Assembly: GCF_963583255.1 (NCBI RefSeq)
Contig: NC_084815.1
Coordinates: 15,361,807 to 15,425,806 of the forward strand
Direction of reading: 5' to 3'
Length of the DNA stretch: 64,000 nucleotides
Source: Pyrus communis
Lineage: Eukaryota; Streptophyta; Magnoliopsida; Rosales; Rosaceae
In this document: piece after piece, positions 1-12,517 of the stretch
Numbering within the stretch: the stretch's first letter is position 1
Layout: each line of letters begins with the position of its first letter
Made by a program: the position numbers and the translations under genes
Notes under the pieces: model-generated
What the model saw: the letters and a program-made list of their open reading frames with translations, nothing else
What the model was told of the DNA's origin: nothing
Database searches by the model: none

Positions 1-1560
1 CCTCATTTGGGAGCCGTACATCTTAGATGTCCCTTAGCAGAACAAGGATTTGTTTAAAGACATTCTGGTTGTCGACATGATTGGGAGGGAGATATCGACA
101 TTATTGGCTGCTCCTTACAAACACGTATGCCGATAACAAATTTAGTACCTAAGAACACAGAAACGAAGGAAGAGAATCAACTGTTGAGGACAAAAGGGCG
201 TGCTGACACGTCTATAAACTTAGAGCCACCTGTTTTGCAACTTCTTTTTGAAAGACCCCAACCTCTCCATCTTCCTCACAAAGACCATGACAACAAGAAC
301 TCGTTGACTTCATCTGATGCCTTATCGTCACCGCAGCAGAAAGTTTTGCCACCCCGTCCTAAGTGAAGTCTAGTCCCATAAACTTCCCTTCACTCCAATT
401 CTGACTTTTTTGGCAGCAAGGGATTTGCCTGAACCCGTTGAGGCATTCGCCAGGGTTGATACTTCTTTGCCTACTGCTCCACCTAGATGTAAAAGAGGGA
501 TGCAACCTCCACTTATGACTAGGTTGTCAATAAACCATATTGCTTTCTTAGTGGATGTCATTGGCCTTCAAAATGCGGATTATGCTCAAGCTTTTCTTGC
601 TGCCACGATTGCCCCTGCAAATTACAAAAGAAGTCTGCACGACATTTGAAGATGTAATGATGTGATGTCATGAGAGCCGTTATAGGGTAACTTTTCATTC
701 CTTTCTCGCAAAATGGTTCCAGTAATTATCGTCTTTTTCTTCTTATTGGCGTAGATCAAGCTCACATATAGACGAAGACGACCCTACTCTGACAAGTGGA
801 ACAGATTTGTCATCTCAAACGGTCTTCCTTACAAGAATTAGAGACTAAATTTGAGCTCGAGCAACAAGTACAAGCTCAATCAACGGAGATCAAAAGAATA
901 CAGATGGAACAATAAGTCATGAAGGAAGGCCATGGAAAAGAGTTGGAAAGGTACATCGACGCAGCTACCCTTGAAGAAATGAAAGCAAATGACTACAAGA
1001 TCAATCTCATTAAGGCACGAGAGGAGCTGGAGTAAGAACATAAGGTCACAACCAAAGTAGAGTAGAATTTAATACATATGAAATCTGAATCGGCGTGGGT
1101 ACTATCTTCGGAACGGAGTGCTTAGAAAATCATATGAGCTGGCCTATAGTCAGAGGTGGAGGAACTTCTTCACGAAGTCGTGCAAAAAGACAACATTCGC
1201 TATATGGATATTCATTAGCTTAGGGACGTGCATGAGTTTGAGCTAGCGGCTATTTGAGTTGCTCATCAAAGAAGTTAAAGAAGAATTTACCGAAGAGAAC
1301 AACTTCTGGTGTTTCTCTGGCTATACGCGACGAATTCATCTGGATGCTGGGACGTTCACAAGATCTACGAAGAAATTCAAAATACTAACTTGCATGTGTG
1401 AGAAGACTTACTGAACGAGATCTTAGATCCAAAAGTGGAGCAAGGGGAAAAGTCTAGTTCTAGTGAAAATCCAACATCCAATATGCCAGCTGATCCTTCC
1501 ACTTCTCCCAGAGAAAAAAATGTTGCTAAGGGAGATTGACTTTAATGTTTTGTCAGGATG
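1..1560 (+). pseudogene. decayed coding remnant, possibly plant-mobile-domain/coiled-coil protein
   Basis: Short plus-strand open stretches (127-366, 410-649) and a glutamate/lysine-rich stretch around 830-1260 suggest an old protein-coding region broken by many stops and shifts. The 830-1260 part reads, across breaks, like a long charged helix with repeated E-x-x and K/Q residues, as in the C-terminal coiled coils of transposon-associated plant mobile domain proteins. I do not see a diagnostic catalytic or zinc motif, so the family call is a guess. It is not expected to encode a working protein. It sits left of an antisense gypsy protease remnant and may belong to the same dead element. Confidence 0.3.
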
Positions 1561-3097
1561 GGGGCATGTCCCTTCTATGACTCAGACTTATTTTCCCCTG
1601 CATTGAAGAGTTTTCTGCTTTTGTTACTTGTTGTTTTTCATGTGCATGGGCTTGCCTTCTTAACTGAGCAACGATTTAAGTGTTGGAACTTTTCATCCTT
1701 TGCTTTTATACCTTAGAATATAGTTTACCGAAGTAAGTTAACTTCGAAGTAATGAGTGACAGAGCGAGGCACGGTTAAGCTTGTGGGCCCGAGCCAGAGC
1801 TCGAGGCCCTCTTGGTGATGTTGATTCTGAAAAACACTACCTTAACTTAGTGCCCATAAATATTTCCATCGCGATATCCAGAGTACCGCCTTACTCCGGT
1901 GCTAGATGTTAAAATATTAAACCTATGGAGAATCCTTTGTTATACACATGCCTTGGTGTATTAATCAGATTAAGGATAGGAAAGTATCATCTTGAGTTTT
2001 GGAATGGTTTCTAGTCTTTGTCTTGTTTGCTCTCAATTCGTGGTTGAGGGTCTTCATATATCCAATGTGACATTTAGGAAGGTTTCTTCCTTAGGTTAAG
2101 TTGCCAGTTCATCCTTAGTGAATCTTAAACGAAAGTTTTTTAGGGACTTGGTCACTAGCATAGGGTTGGAAACACTTTTAGAATCCTTTTGTCGGACCCT
2201 AATACGTCTGACCTGAGCGTTTCTGATGTGACAACTTTGGGTGACCTAGCTAAAACATTTCTGCATATCGAAGCTTATTTGGAATAAGATTCCTTTTGCA
2301 GATTACCTAGTCTGGATGCCCTCTTCGGACCTGTTGAACATGTGGTGTTACAGGACATACTTGACCTAGTATGTTGTTCTCGGACATAAGTATTCGTACT
2401 CATGGTCGGGTTTCAGAGCCACCATCAGATGATTTCTGGATTGCCCTTTTGACTATTTTTTCAAATGACATAGAGCCCAAGTTTGAATGTTATAACCCAC
2501 AACTTTTCTAGTTGCATAAAAGTTTGGAAAGCTGGATAATGCATTAAACTTTCGAGTTAGGGCGTTATGTGCCTGTGCCTATAGCTTGCCATCATAACCA
2601 CACTTATTACTGCTCAAGTCTCCCAAGCTGTTAACTGATCGATACGAAATGGGCTAAAAGAGATTCATCTGGCAGTGTTACTTTAGATTTTTAAACTTGC
2701 AATCGTGTGAAGTTTTCAAAGTTTATGCTTTGTTCTAGTGAGTGGAGTAATCTCTACATCATTGAAAAAGAAAGAAACAAACATTGAATGTGAGATAAAC
2801 AAAATTCAAAACCTTTTGTTAGTAAGGAAAATATGATTGTTTGACAAGGGGGTATGATTGAATCTAGGAAGGATTGCCTACATATCTACGAGAATAAGAA
2901 TCCAATCATTGGTGTAGTTATAAGAATTACACATCAAGGATTATCTTTGACAATAAGCTTATGGTGGGGCGTTAGAATATGAGTTCTCCATGGACTTGTC
3001 TTCGTGCAGATGGTGGCGTCACTATTGAGTCCAAAATGGACAACCTATATATCGTAGGAAGGGAATTAAATCGCATGTAGTTTAGATGGCTGTGTGT
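1561..3097. other. no gene seen; probable old retroelement non-coding DNA
   Basis: No open frame of useful length and no recognised family. Because a decayed coding remnant lies to the left and a gypsy protease remnant to the right, I infer that this is the untranslated or LTR part of a dead retroelement. I could not find terminal repeats. Confidence 0.3.
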
Positions 3098-3515
3098 TTA
3101 GTTGATCTGGAAATGCTTGCGATGAACTTGTCTTTCAACAATGAGGGTTCCATTTTCTGACGTCAATCTTTTAGCTTCTCTGCCTTCTTTGGCATTCCAC
3201 CTTTTGTAAATTTCAATTAGGGCCGGGTAATGAAGCGTCTGGTGGTTGTTGGGTGAACAATTCTCACGTTGTGTAAGTTGTGGCCAAGGATGATGTTGTG
3301 GTGTTGTAATGATATGGGGAGTCCATAACATAGAAGGTCACCAGATGGTTGAATGGTTTCACCTGGACCCTTAGCCTTATCATTCCCAAGGTTTGTAGTG
3401 TGACGTCATTGATAGAGTGGATGATAGCTTTCCTCTTGTTTACGTTATCAAGGATGCCAATTCTTTCATCGTGACAGCAAATTCGCGCATCGCCGTGAGT
3501 GGTGGAGATGCACAA
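3098..3515 (-). pseudogene. Ty3/gypsy aspartic protease region, broken
   Basis: Two overlapping minus-strand frames (3515-3264 and 3331-3098) together read as the segment around the retroviral-type protease of plant gypsy polyproteins. The first carries the motif V-K-P-F-N-H-L-V-T-F-Y-V-M-D followed by S-P-Y-H-Y-N. The second continues with a P-W motif and H-Q-T-L-H-Y-P, as expected after the conserved I-x-L-G-x-P-W step. The switch between frames near 3290 is a frameshift. The rest of the polyprotein (RT, integrase) is absent here. The family call is by remembered motif pattern. Confidence 0.55.
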
Positions 3516-3697
3516 TTTGATTAACTTGTAAAAGAGTAAACAACTATGAGTAAGCCTTAGCCTGTGGGGATGTGTGTGCTGGCTTAAGGCTCTCCAGTGG
3601 TCAAGTTAGTAAGCAAGTATAAGACTTAAGCAGTGGGCAAGAGAATTAAAGTGCAAATGTTGCGTTACCAGATACCAACTTAGATAGGTGTATTTAC

Positions 3698-4757
3698 CAG
3701 TGTTCTAAAACGCGGTTTGGCCGGCTCCTAGACGCTGGGTGTTAGGCCGCCATAGCGATTATTTGAAAAACGTTCAGTAAATTGGGAAGGGTATTAGGCG
3801 GTGCCTAGGCAGCCTAGGCACCTGGCTAAGCGGCCTTCGCGACGGTTCTATTAAAAAATTCAGTTTCACTACACCGCGAGGGTGATGAAAGAGAAACCGA
3901 GAGAGCATGATGGAAGAGTAAACTTGAGATAGATATGTAGAAGGAATCAGAATAACAATGCAATTGCTGGGAAAAAAATGAAAACTTTGACCTGGAAGCC
4001 CAGATTTCTTCGCCAGAGAGGATTTCTTCGTTGTGCTTGAGGAAATTGACTGGACTCATGATTAGGTTTTGGAAAATTATATAGAGCAAGAAGATGGAAA
4101 TTAGGCGGAGAGATGGGAAATCAGGCGGAACAATCAAAGAAGGATGGAAGAGAGAGGAAACGAGAAACTTAATTAGGTGGAGAAGATGGGGAATCGGGCA
4201 GAGCAATCGAAGAATAATGGAAGGGAGAGGAAACGAGAAACCCCAAAATAAGGGCCTAATTGATTTCCAATGTGTCAAAAATCATTGCCATCTGTCAAAA
4301 GCCATCCCCCTTGTTAGATCGATTTCCAAGGCACACTAGGCTTATGAATTATATTTAAAAAAGTTACCTACTCCATTATTAAACAAATATATTATATATT
4401 ATTATCTACACTCTTTTTTCAAATTACGTACTTAAAATTCTTTACATTACCTATATATATATATATATCCTCCTCTTTTTAAAAATTGCGTGTTACATTA
4501 CCGATATATGCTTACTGTTTTTTAAATATTGAACTCATTGGATGGATGTACTTTGTGTATTCTTCTACTTTTATTTTGCATTTTATCATTCTTCTATTAT
4601 TCATACAAGTATAGTTTTTTTTTTTAAGTGTAAATAGACATTTATTTACAAGATATATAATAAATTTACATAAATCCACCTAGGCCGCCTAAATGCCCAC
4701 CTAGACCCCTATCCGCCGCCCAAGCCCAACTAGCGCCTAGCGTTTTTTAGAACCGTG
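3698..4757. mobile_element. non-autonomous hAT element, 1060 bp
   Basis: The ends are imperfect inverted repeats: CAGTGTTCTAAAACG on the left and, read in reverse, CACGGTTCTAAAAAACG on the right. Both are followed by GC-rich subterminal DNA full of GCCTAGGC-type motifs. The flanks are an 8-bp near-identical duplication, GTATTTAC (3690-3697) and GTATTTGC (4758-4765), as expected of the hAT superfamily. The inside holds only open frames in purine-rich DNA (for example minus 4278-3826) with no transposase motif, so it must rely on a transposase supplied elsewhere. A tiny related end fragment occurs at 32625-32667. Confidence 0.75.
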
Positions 4758-4830
4758 GTATTTGCAAACCGAGAGAGAGAGAGATCTTTTTAGGATAGAA
4801 TCCTTGTTCTAAGTTGGGAGAATCTTAGAG

Positions 4831-4899
4831 GATATCTAAAAGTAGATATTGTATCATTTTAGGAGTGTGATTGATATCTAAAAGTAGATATTGTATCAT
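4831..4899. repeat. 27-bp perfect direct repeat
   Basis: The 27-bp unit that begins GATATCTAAAAGTAGATATT occurs at 4831-4857 and again at 4873-4899, separated by 15 bp. Each unit also contains the inverted pair GATATCT/AGATATT. Function unknown. The surrounding 4766-5273 stretch has no gene. Confidence 0.7.
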
Positions 4900-5273
4900 G
4901 TTGGGACTGTTATTACTTGCGGCGCATGCTGATCTTTAGATTGTAGGAACTCCAAGACATATAGAGGATCTCATTGATTCCATACTAGGATAAGTTCTCG
5001 TGTCTTGCAGAACAAGCACTGTCATTCTAGCAAAGTCGCTCGGACTTCGCCCAATGCCTCAAACTGGGTGATGGTGACACCATTGCTCCATTTGATTCAG
5101 CTATACTCAGACATGTTAAGTCTATGACCGGACTTTTGAGGTAGATGTATTTGGATTAACCTTATTTCGGTCGTGAAAAATCATGGTCCCACAAAGGGGC
5201 AGAAGGGCTTCCATAATATTGTGTTGGTGATTGACCAAGCACTCCTAAATTAGGTGTAGTAAAAACATTTGTA

Positions 5274-7512
5274 CACTGCTACGAAACCATTTATTAGTGT
5301 CACTATGATAACCGACAAGAAATGTATATTACTGTCGGATATTAAGCAAAATCCGACAAAAAATGGATGTAGTGGCAGATATAATAAGCGACAGAATTAC
5401 CAGCGTCAGGAAATGAATTTTCCGACAGAAATACTAAAGCTGACAGAAATTGTGTCGAACATAGTCGATAAAGAATATATTAATAATGAATAAATAAGAG
5501 CATTCTTTGTCAGATAAAACCCACAGAACATACTTTAAAACTGACAGAACTTGTGCCGAATATAACCGACAGAGAATTTATTAATAATGAATAAATAATA
5601 TGTATTTAAATAGAATACGTTTTTAAAAATTAAATAAATAATTATTTGGTTTAATAGAAAATAACCCATGTAATATATGCAATAAAGAAACAATAGATAA
5701 TTGTACAATGAAAATGTCATTACACTAACTAAATATTGTCTAATCAATACTTGAAAAACATAAATAAAAATTTAGCACAAATTACTTTCCCACTTCAAAA
5801 TTTAGGCAAGTTTAACGGAGATATACATTCTACGAAACTAGTTTCCAAGATCTAACAGTCAAACTTGTTTGTAGATACTACAAGATCGCATACGTAAAAA
5901 ATTGCAAAAAAAAAAAAATAATAATAAAAAAAAAACATTCAAAGATTAGGTAACGGAATAAAAGTTTTCGACGGTTATAAATAAAAAAAATCATAATTTA
6001 ACGGTTATTTTAGCTCCGGTTTTGATGATTTTTTCACAGCTACACTCCTCGACCCTATAGGAATGCAATGAATGAATTTGATCTTCAATTTAAAATATTT
6101 ACACTAATGGATACCACAAAATCTTATTTTATACTTAATGGAAGTATAATATTAACTTTAAGTGTTTGTTTAATTTACCGTTTTGATGCGATATGCATTC
6201 TACAAAACTTTTTTCAACGATCCAACCTTCAAACTTATTTGTACACACTTCGAGATTGCATACATAAAAAATTGCAAAAAAAACAAACATTCAGAGATTA
6301 CATAATGGAACAAAAGTTTTCGACGGTTATAAAGGAAAAGTCACAATTTAACGGTTATTTTAGCTCCGATTTTAATAAGATTTTACGGCTACACTCCTCG
6401 ACCCTATAAGAATGTAATGAATAAATTTGATCTTCAATTTAAAATATTTACACTCGTGGATACCACAAAATCTTATTTTATACTTGATGGGGAAGTATAA
6501 CATTAACTTTTAGTGTTTGTTTAATCTATCGTTTTGATGCGATACGCATTCTACGAAACGTTTTTCAACGATCCAACAGTCAAACTTGTTTGTATACATT
6601 CCGAGATCGCATACATAAAAAAATTTCAAAAAAATAAACATTTAGAGATTAAGTAATGGAACAAAAGTTTTCGATGGTTATAAACGAAAATTCACAGATT
6701 AACGGTTATTTTAGCTCCAATTTTGATGATTTTTTTACAGCTACACTCCTTGACCATATAAGAATGTAATAAATGAATTTGATCTTCAATTTAAAATATT
6801 TACACTAGTGGATAAATCTTATTTTATACTTAATTGAAGTATAACATTAACTCTTAAGTGTTTGTTAAATCTATTAATTTGATAGGATATGCATTCTATG
6901 AAACTAGTTTCAACGATCCAACCGTTAAATATGTTTGTATATACTCTGAGATAGCATGTGTAAAAAATTGCAAAAAAAAAAAAAAAAAAACATTCAGAGA
7001 TTAGGTAATGGGACCATGAGTGAAGAAAAAAAAAAAAAACATTTAGAGATTATTCTGGCGGCTACCCAAAATTTTTCTTTGTTCATATCGGTTATATTCG
7101 ACAGGGCCATGAGTGAAAAAAAATATTGAAACCATGTGTTTATTTATTTATTTTTAATCAATATAACATTTTAAAATAATAAAATAGTCAATTTATGTTG
7201 GTTATAACCGCCATAATACTAAAATAATAAAATAGTCAATTTCTGTTGGTTATAACCGCCACCATTAACTTAAAAACTGCCGAAATTTGTTAAAAATATT
7301 TATAAAAAAAAAAAAGAATTCAAAAATACTGGCGGTTATAATAATTTTATGGCGGTTGCATCCAACACTAAATATCCGTCGGGAATTTATGTCGGATATA
7401 ACCGACAGAATTTCATTGTTATCCGACACTAACTGAATGATGTGTCGGATATCTTTTATCCGAAATAATGACTTATTATCATTCGACACCTAAAGATAAT
7501 ATTGTAGTAGTG
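5274..7512. mobile_element. CACTA transposon, non-autonomous, copy A
   Basis: The left end reads CACTGCTACGAAACC and the right end, reversed, CACTACTACAATATT. The 3-bp flanks are identical, GTA at 5271-5273 and GTA at 7513-7515, which is the CACTA signature. Subterminal DNA is packed with short palindromic motifs of the type GTCGG-TTATA-CCGAC, the usual transposase-binding repeats of this superfamily. The left 250 bp and the internal 350-bp repeats are closely similar to copy B at 48017-57766, so A and B belong to one family. No transposase gene is present. The open frames inside (for example 6068-6409) lie in the repeat units and are not credited as genes. Confidence 0.85.
5812..7012. repeat. 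about 350-bp tandem units inside CACTA copy A
   Basis: The phrase TACACTCCTCGACCCTATA recurs at 6041, 6390 and (with changes) 6742, giving a period of 349-352 bp. Each unit also repeats the GCATTCTACGAAAC, TTTTCGACGGTTATAA and TTTTAGCTCCGATTTT phrases. The same unit is present about four times in copy B (55520-57030). Tandem subterminal arrays are common in large CACTA elements. Their conservation in two copies argues for a role in transposition or for amplification inside the family. Confidence 0.8.
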
Positions 7513-7515
7513 GTA

Positions 7516-8395
7516 TGAGTAGGATACATCAGTCAAAGAGTAAAAGATCTAGAACCTTGATTAGATCAACCTTTGCCCTTTTTTTGTTACCGTTGTAAGG
7601 TTTAAAATGAGATTGACCAGAGGGAAAAAGGTGATCCTTTAGAAGCAGATGGATTAGTATTTGCAACCATTGCAGACGTAAATGGTGCAGTGGAAGAACT
7701 TTCCACAATAGCCTATTCTGCAAGTAACTGAGCCCTAAAATCTTTATGAGTAATGACATTCTCACAACTCCTGATCATACATATAATGTGTTATACTCAG
7801 CAGGTAATCCATTAAAGGCAAGAATTATTATATCCTCATCAACAAAGTACACCCTGACAGCAGCCAAATAGTCATTAGCCTCGTTTATCTTGTGCAAATA
7901 TTAAAAGATAGAATATGAAACCTTTTTAGTTGTTTGAGGTTAGATTTCATTTGGATGCTAGTCCTAGATACAATTGAAAATTTTTCCTTTAAACAAATCC
8001 AGAGATCCCTAGAACTTGTACTATTAATTGCATATGACATAGCAATAGGAGACAGTGTAACAGTAATTAACTACATAACAGCTCGATCGTGTATTTTTCA
8101 AACAACAAAATCATCATTCTTTGCTGAAGTAGAAGTTAGGAGAATTAATACCAGAATCACTAAATTCAGATGAACGTTGAACATGACATGGATTAGAGCC
8201 ATCAATGAATCCTATAATTCATTTACTCTCCAATAGCAACTGCATTTAGGAATGTCAATTCAAGTAAATTGAGATTAATAGAAGTAGAGATCGTGGAAAT
8301 GAGACCAATGATCGAAGATTGGAAAAGAGGAAGCTGAGAGGCCGTCACCATCTTCGCATAATCAAGATATCAAATTCTTGAATTATAGAGAAATA
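7516..8395 (-). pseudogene. Ty1/copia gag remnant
   Basis: Read on the minus strand this is a broken copia gag: an N-terminal piece with I-G-F-I-D-G (8200-8250), the usual MGYVDGT-like phrase, and a later piece with L-A-A-V-R-V-Y-F-V-D-E-D and L-P-A-E-Y-N-T-L (7790-7880). Many stops and shifts separate these. To its right (the 5' side of the minus-strand element) lies a tRNA-type primer site TGGTATCAAT (8609-8618, reverse) and LTR sequence. The zinc knuckle and pol are missing because the CACTA copy A or its insertion site ends the homology at about 7516. Confidence 0.6.
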
Positions 8396-8515
8396 CCATA
8401 CAAGAATTGCAGCAAATACCCGGCGTGCAAGAATCAAGTAACCTCAGAGGAAGATCGATCAAATTTCAAGATAAAAAAAAAACCTTAGAAATTGCAGAGA
8501 GAAGACAACTAAATG

Positions 8516-9041
8516 AGTTTCAGAATAGAAATTCAAGAATACAAACACAAAATTGAGATAAGCGAAGCAAAAGAAGTATTGTAATTTCAAACGTAAGCAA
8601 CAATATAGATTGATACCATGTTAATCTATAAAGAATGAACCAGTTTATACATTGTAAGCGTTGTAAGAAAGGGAAGAGATTTAGAGAGAAAGAGAAGAAG
8701 TGGAAGTGAACAAGTCTTGTTATATTTCTTAATGAGGAAGTAATACAAGGAATGAAACTTTATAGTCTTTAATACTACATGCTTAACAATTTTCTAACTA
8801 GCTACATCTCTAATCAATTGACAAGATGAGAGTAGAAATTCAAGAAGACGAATATAGAATCGTGATAAGCGGAAGCAAAAGAAAGATCATGCTTTGAAGT
8901 GTAAGTAACAGTGGCAATTGATACCATGTTAATTTATACAAAATGAACCAGTTTATACATTGTAAGCTTTGTAAGAAAAGGAAGAGATTCAGAGAGAAAG
9001 TGAAGAAGAGGAAATGAGCAGTCCTTGTTTATATGTCTTAA
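8516..9041 (-). repeat. duplicated leader/PBS/LTR segment of the copia remnant
   Basis: Two tandem copies of one segment lie here: leader, primer site and LTR start. In the first the LTR begins TGTTAATCTATA at 8619; in the second TGTTAATTTATA at 8927. Both are preceded by TTGATACCA, the reverse of a TGGTATCAA primer site. The second LTR copy is cut at 9041 by the Tat-like element and resumes at 12518. The LTR's outer end is not clear by eye. Confidence 0.6.
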
Positions 9042-10529
9042 TGTTGAAGTTCATTTTGAGTGAAAATATAAGGATAATATAGTGGTACAAGTAAGGGTGT
9101 CGAATCACACAACTTAGTAAAAACTTTGACTCTTACATATTAACATCAATTAATGACTCCTATGATTTAAAATTGGGGGGTTTAAGTAATTTTGGAAAAA
9201 AAAAATAAAGACAGAAAGAAAAGGGAAAAATTAGAAACTATCTAAAAATAAACCTAAGACATGAAATAGGTTAGAAACATTTTTAGGACATAAATCTGAC
9301 TTAAAATGAGCTAAGGCCTTCTTCTAAACATTCATGAATCAATGAGATGATCTTTTAATTTATCCATTTCAAATGCACAACTAAGATGTTCACATATCTA
9401 GCATGGCATATAATTAGATTGTATGAATTCTCACTTTCTTTGCATGTGGGATGCATGGCATATACATCGAACTTATATTTGTAGGTGCAACCTAGCATGA
9501 CATATACTCAGATTTAGCACCTATAAACTCATTAAGAACGAAGAGGATTATGAACATCACATGAACCCTAGAACATGGCATTTATCCTAGATTTTCATGG
9601 AATCAGCTTACATGATTAGTTCTGAACCTAACCACATGTTGCTAATGAATGAAAGAAGATATGGCAATCATCCTTAACATTCTCAACAGAAAGCAAACAT
9701 AAACAAGGTAGCTAAGCTTGAAAATATGTGCTTGAAATAATTGAGACAGAAAACTGATTCTAACTTGCAAATGAAATTGATAAACTAAAATTGCATCATA
9801 ACATTAATTCAATCATGTCTAGGGCTTCAAAGCAGCCCTAAGTATCCATAAACTAAATTAAAAACATAACAAAATACATAAAAAGTTAGGAAAGCTAGAA
9901 CCTAGAAACGGCTTAAGGTGGAGGACTCTTCCTCCTCCTCTTTGATGTTGTGTATCTCCTCATTTTCCTCCTTCAGATTCTGTGTATTTTTCTCCTATTA
10001 AAAGGCTTAGGAGTTTTTGAACATCTTACACATTTACATCCTTAAATTGATTCTCATTTATAGCTCATTACAATCAGCTTTCAATATAGGAGTAACTGAA
10101 AACTAGCTGTTATCAGAATCTGTAATTGAACAGCTCCTCTTTATCCTTTTATAATTTCTTTCGAACCTCCAAATCACAAGCTATAAAGACCATCAGAAAG
10201 AAGACTTCCAGGGCTTTCCAACCATATATGGCCCATTTTCTAATTCATGTTGAGCACTTCGGTGCAAAGCTCACAAGTTGGTTGTTATGCAAGGGCCTTT
10301 TTTGGCGGATCTTGCGCCACTTGTGGGCTATGTTCTGGTCTTGGGCGAGTTGGGATTCAAACTATCCATTCTAGGCTCTTAAAATATTCAAAATAAGATG
10401 ATTTCTTTAAGCCCTTACTTTCATCTTGAAATACAATACAAACAACAAAATACCTTGTGATGCATAGAGATTTTAAGGTAAAAACCTACGTAAAAGAGGG
10501 CGTAAAGGTATAACTTTATGCACTCAACA
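9042..10529 (-). repeat. complete (3') LTR of the Tat-like element
   Basis: 1488 bp, from TGTTGAAG to CACTCAACA on the plus strand. It is preceded, in the sense of transcription, by the polypurine tract at 10530-10546. The part 9957-10529 is clearly similar to 11975-12517, including the block with AGTATAGGAG-like and CATATATGGCCCA phrases. Confidence 0.75.
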
Positions 10530-11974
10530 AATACCCCCAAATTGAGATTTACTAGTCCTCGAGCAAACCAAAACTAAAAGAAACAAATGCCACACAAAAT
10601 ACAAACGTAAGTTAATCTAAGACCAATTCCATTGGTGAGACAAATGCATTCAGCTTATGCATCAAGCCTTTAAACCTCTAGGCATCCCTAGTAGGTGGAG
10701 TTGTGTCTCATAAGGGTTTCACAGTGACGGTACCCATAAACGTTCGAAACAACCTACAAAACAACGATTAGAGCACATTTGAAACAAGATAATAAGAATC
10801 AAAATATTCTCACACATAATTCAATTAGATTAAAAAAAAAAAAAAAAAAAAAAACCAACTTATGGACAGATCTCATGAAAGGAATCAAATACTAAAAATA
10901 GGATAACACACATACTTACAAACACCCACGGATACATCCTCAAAGATCAGCTAGGTCTTTCATAAGGTTGTAATGTAAGGTTTTTATGGTAGAGGCCATG
11001 GAAGGAATACCAGAACTTGAGATGTATCAAAGTGTCTTCCTTGCAAAACCAGCATGCTCTCTTCTTGAATTGATCTTCTTTACTTGTTCTTGGTGTCCAG
11101 GACCCATGGATTTAGAAATTGCATCTTCTTCTCTTTTTTTCTTTTTTCTTTTTTTTTTCTTTTTTTTTTCCTCTTCTTAAAACGTTTTCTTTTTCCTTTT
11201 TTTTTTCTTCTTATTTTGCAATTCCAGCCTAGGTTACCTCGGTATGCGCCACTTTCTTAGCTTAAAGCTCGAGCATTATATTTGTCTTCATCACTTTGGT
11301 ATTCCCCAAGCTATAGGGAATGGCTATTATGGGGGAACATGGGTAGAGTTTAGTGTGGCTGATGAAAGATATGGCTGTGTTTGGCTTCAAAATGGGTAAT
11401 GTCTCACACAACAAAGGTAGGGAATTAGGCCAGTTACTAACATCGTCTTAATGAGTTCATTCATAGGTGATAATAAGCACAAGTATCCACAAAAGAGAAT
11501 AACTCTTAGTATTCAATAAAAAATGAGTAATAAGATTATTTGAAATGAACTTGAAAGAAAAGGATAGGAGTAGAAACAGTTTAATCCCTCTAAAAGAAGC
11601 AAATAGGCACAAAATTGCTCAAAATGCAGTCTCCACTATCCTTCTTTTAAGGCTTGAACTAGTAACTTTTCACAAGTATTCTCAGAACTGTGAGCAGTGG
11701 TATTATATAGCAGATACAACAACTTTCAAAGCATAGGTAAAGTTATGATTGCAAGACTAAGTTGAACATGTACATTCCCATTATTTAATTGCCAATAGCT
11801 CTAATCATGACTCAAAAAGGCTAAAAATTTAAGTGATCACATTCACCTGTGCATTGTTCAAATCTTTTGGATTTACAACAACTTGACTAGGAAGCTTACC
11901 TAGTTCTCTTTGGTTTAGGACTGCTACAATCTGTCCAACCTGATTCTGTGTATTTTTCTCGTCCTTTTCCTTTT

Positions 11975-12517
11975 CCTCCTTTTCCTCCTTCAGATTTTGT
12001 GTATTTTTCTCTTATTAAAAGGCTTAGGAGTTTTCTAACATCTGACACATTTACATCCTTAAATTGACTCTCATTCATACCTCATTACAATTAGCTTTTA
12101 GTATAGGAGTAACTGAAAACTAGCTGTTATCAGAATTTGTAACTGAATAGCTCCTCTTTATCCTATTATAATTTCTTGTTGAAACCTCCAAATCAGAAGC
12201 TGTGAAGACCATCAAAAAGAAGACTTATAGGGCTTTCCGACCATATATGGCCCATTTTCTAATTCGTTCTGAGCACTTCGAGGAAAAGCTCACAAGTTGG
12301 CTGTTCTGCAAGGGCCTTTTCTGGCGGATCTTGGGTCACTTGTGGGCTATGGTCTTGTCTTGGGCGAGTTGGGCGTCAAATTATCCATTCTAGGCTCTTA
12401 AAATATTCAAAATAAGATAATTTCTTCAAGCCCTTACTTTCATCCTGATGCATAGAGATTTTAAGTCAAAAACCTAAATAAACGAGGGCGTAAAAGTATA
12501 ACTTTATGCACTCAACA
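11975..12517 (-). repeat. truncated (5') LTR of the Tat-like element
   Basis: About 540 bp similar to the outer part of the LTR at 9042-10529 and ending with the same TATGCACTCAACA. The inner part of this LTR, the primer site and most of the coding body are missing, so a single deletion probably removed them. Confidence 0.7.

Larger units (their letters stand above)
9042..12517 (-). mobile_element. truncated Tat/Ogre-like LTR retrotransposon in a copia LTR
   Basis: The element begins TGTTGAAG at 9042 and ends CACTCAACA at 12517, with the 5-bp target duplication CTTAA at 9037-9041 and 12518-12522. Two related LTR copies are visible: a complete one at 9042-10529 and a shortened one at about 11975-12517. 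Both end in the same TATGCACTCAACA. Next to the complete LTR is a polypurine tract (reverse of AATACCCCCAAATTGAG, 10530-10546), so transcription ran on the minus strand. The internal 10547-11974 region contains no gag or pol, so most of the body has been deleted. The Tat/Ogre label rests on the polypurine-tract style and long LTR. Confidence 0.75.

Noticed and set aside
3826..4339. 150-codon minus frame and 81-codon plus frame
   Set aside because: Low-complexity purine-rich DNA inside a hAT element; no domain or start context.
6068..6409. 113-codon frame in CACTA copy A
   Set aside because: It coincides with a 350-bp repeat unit and is not kept open in the other units.
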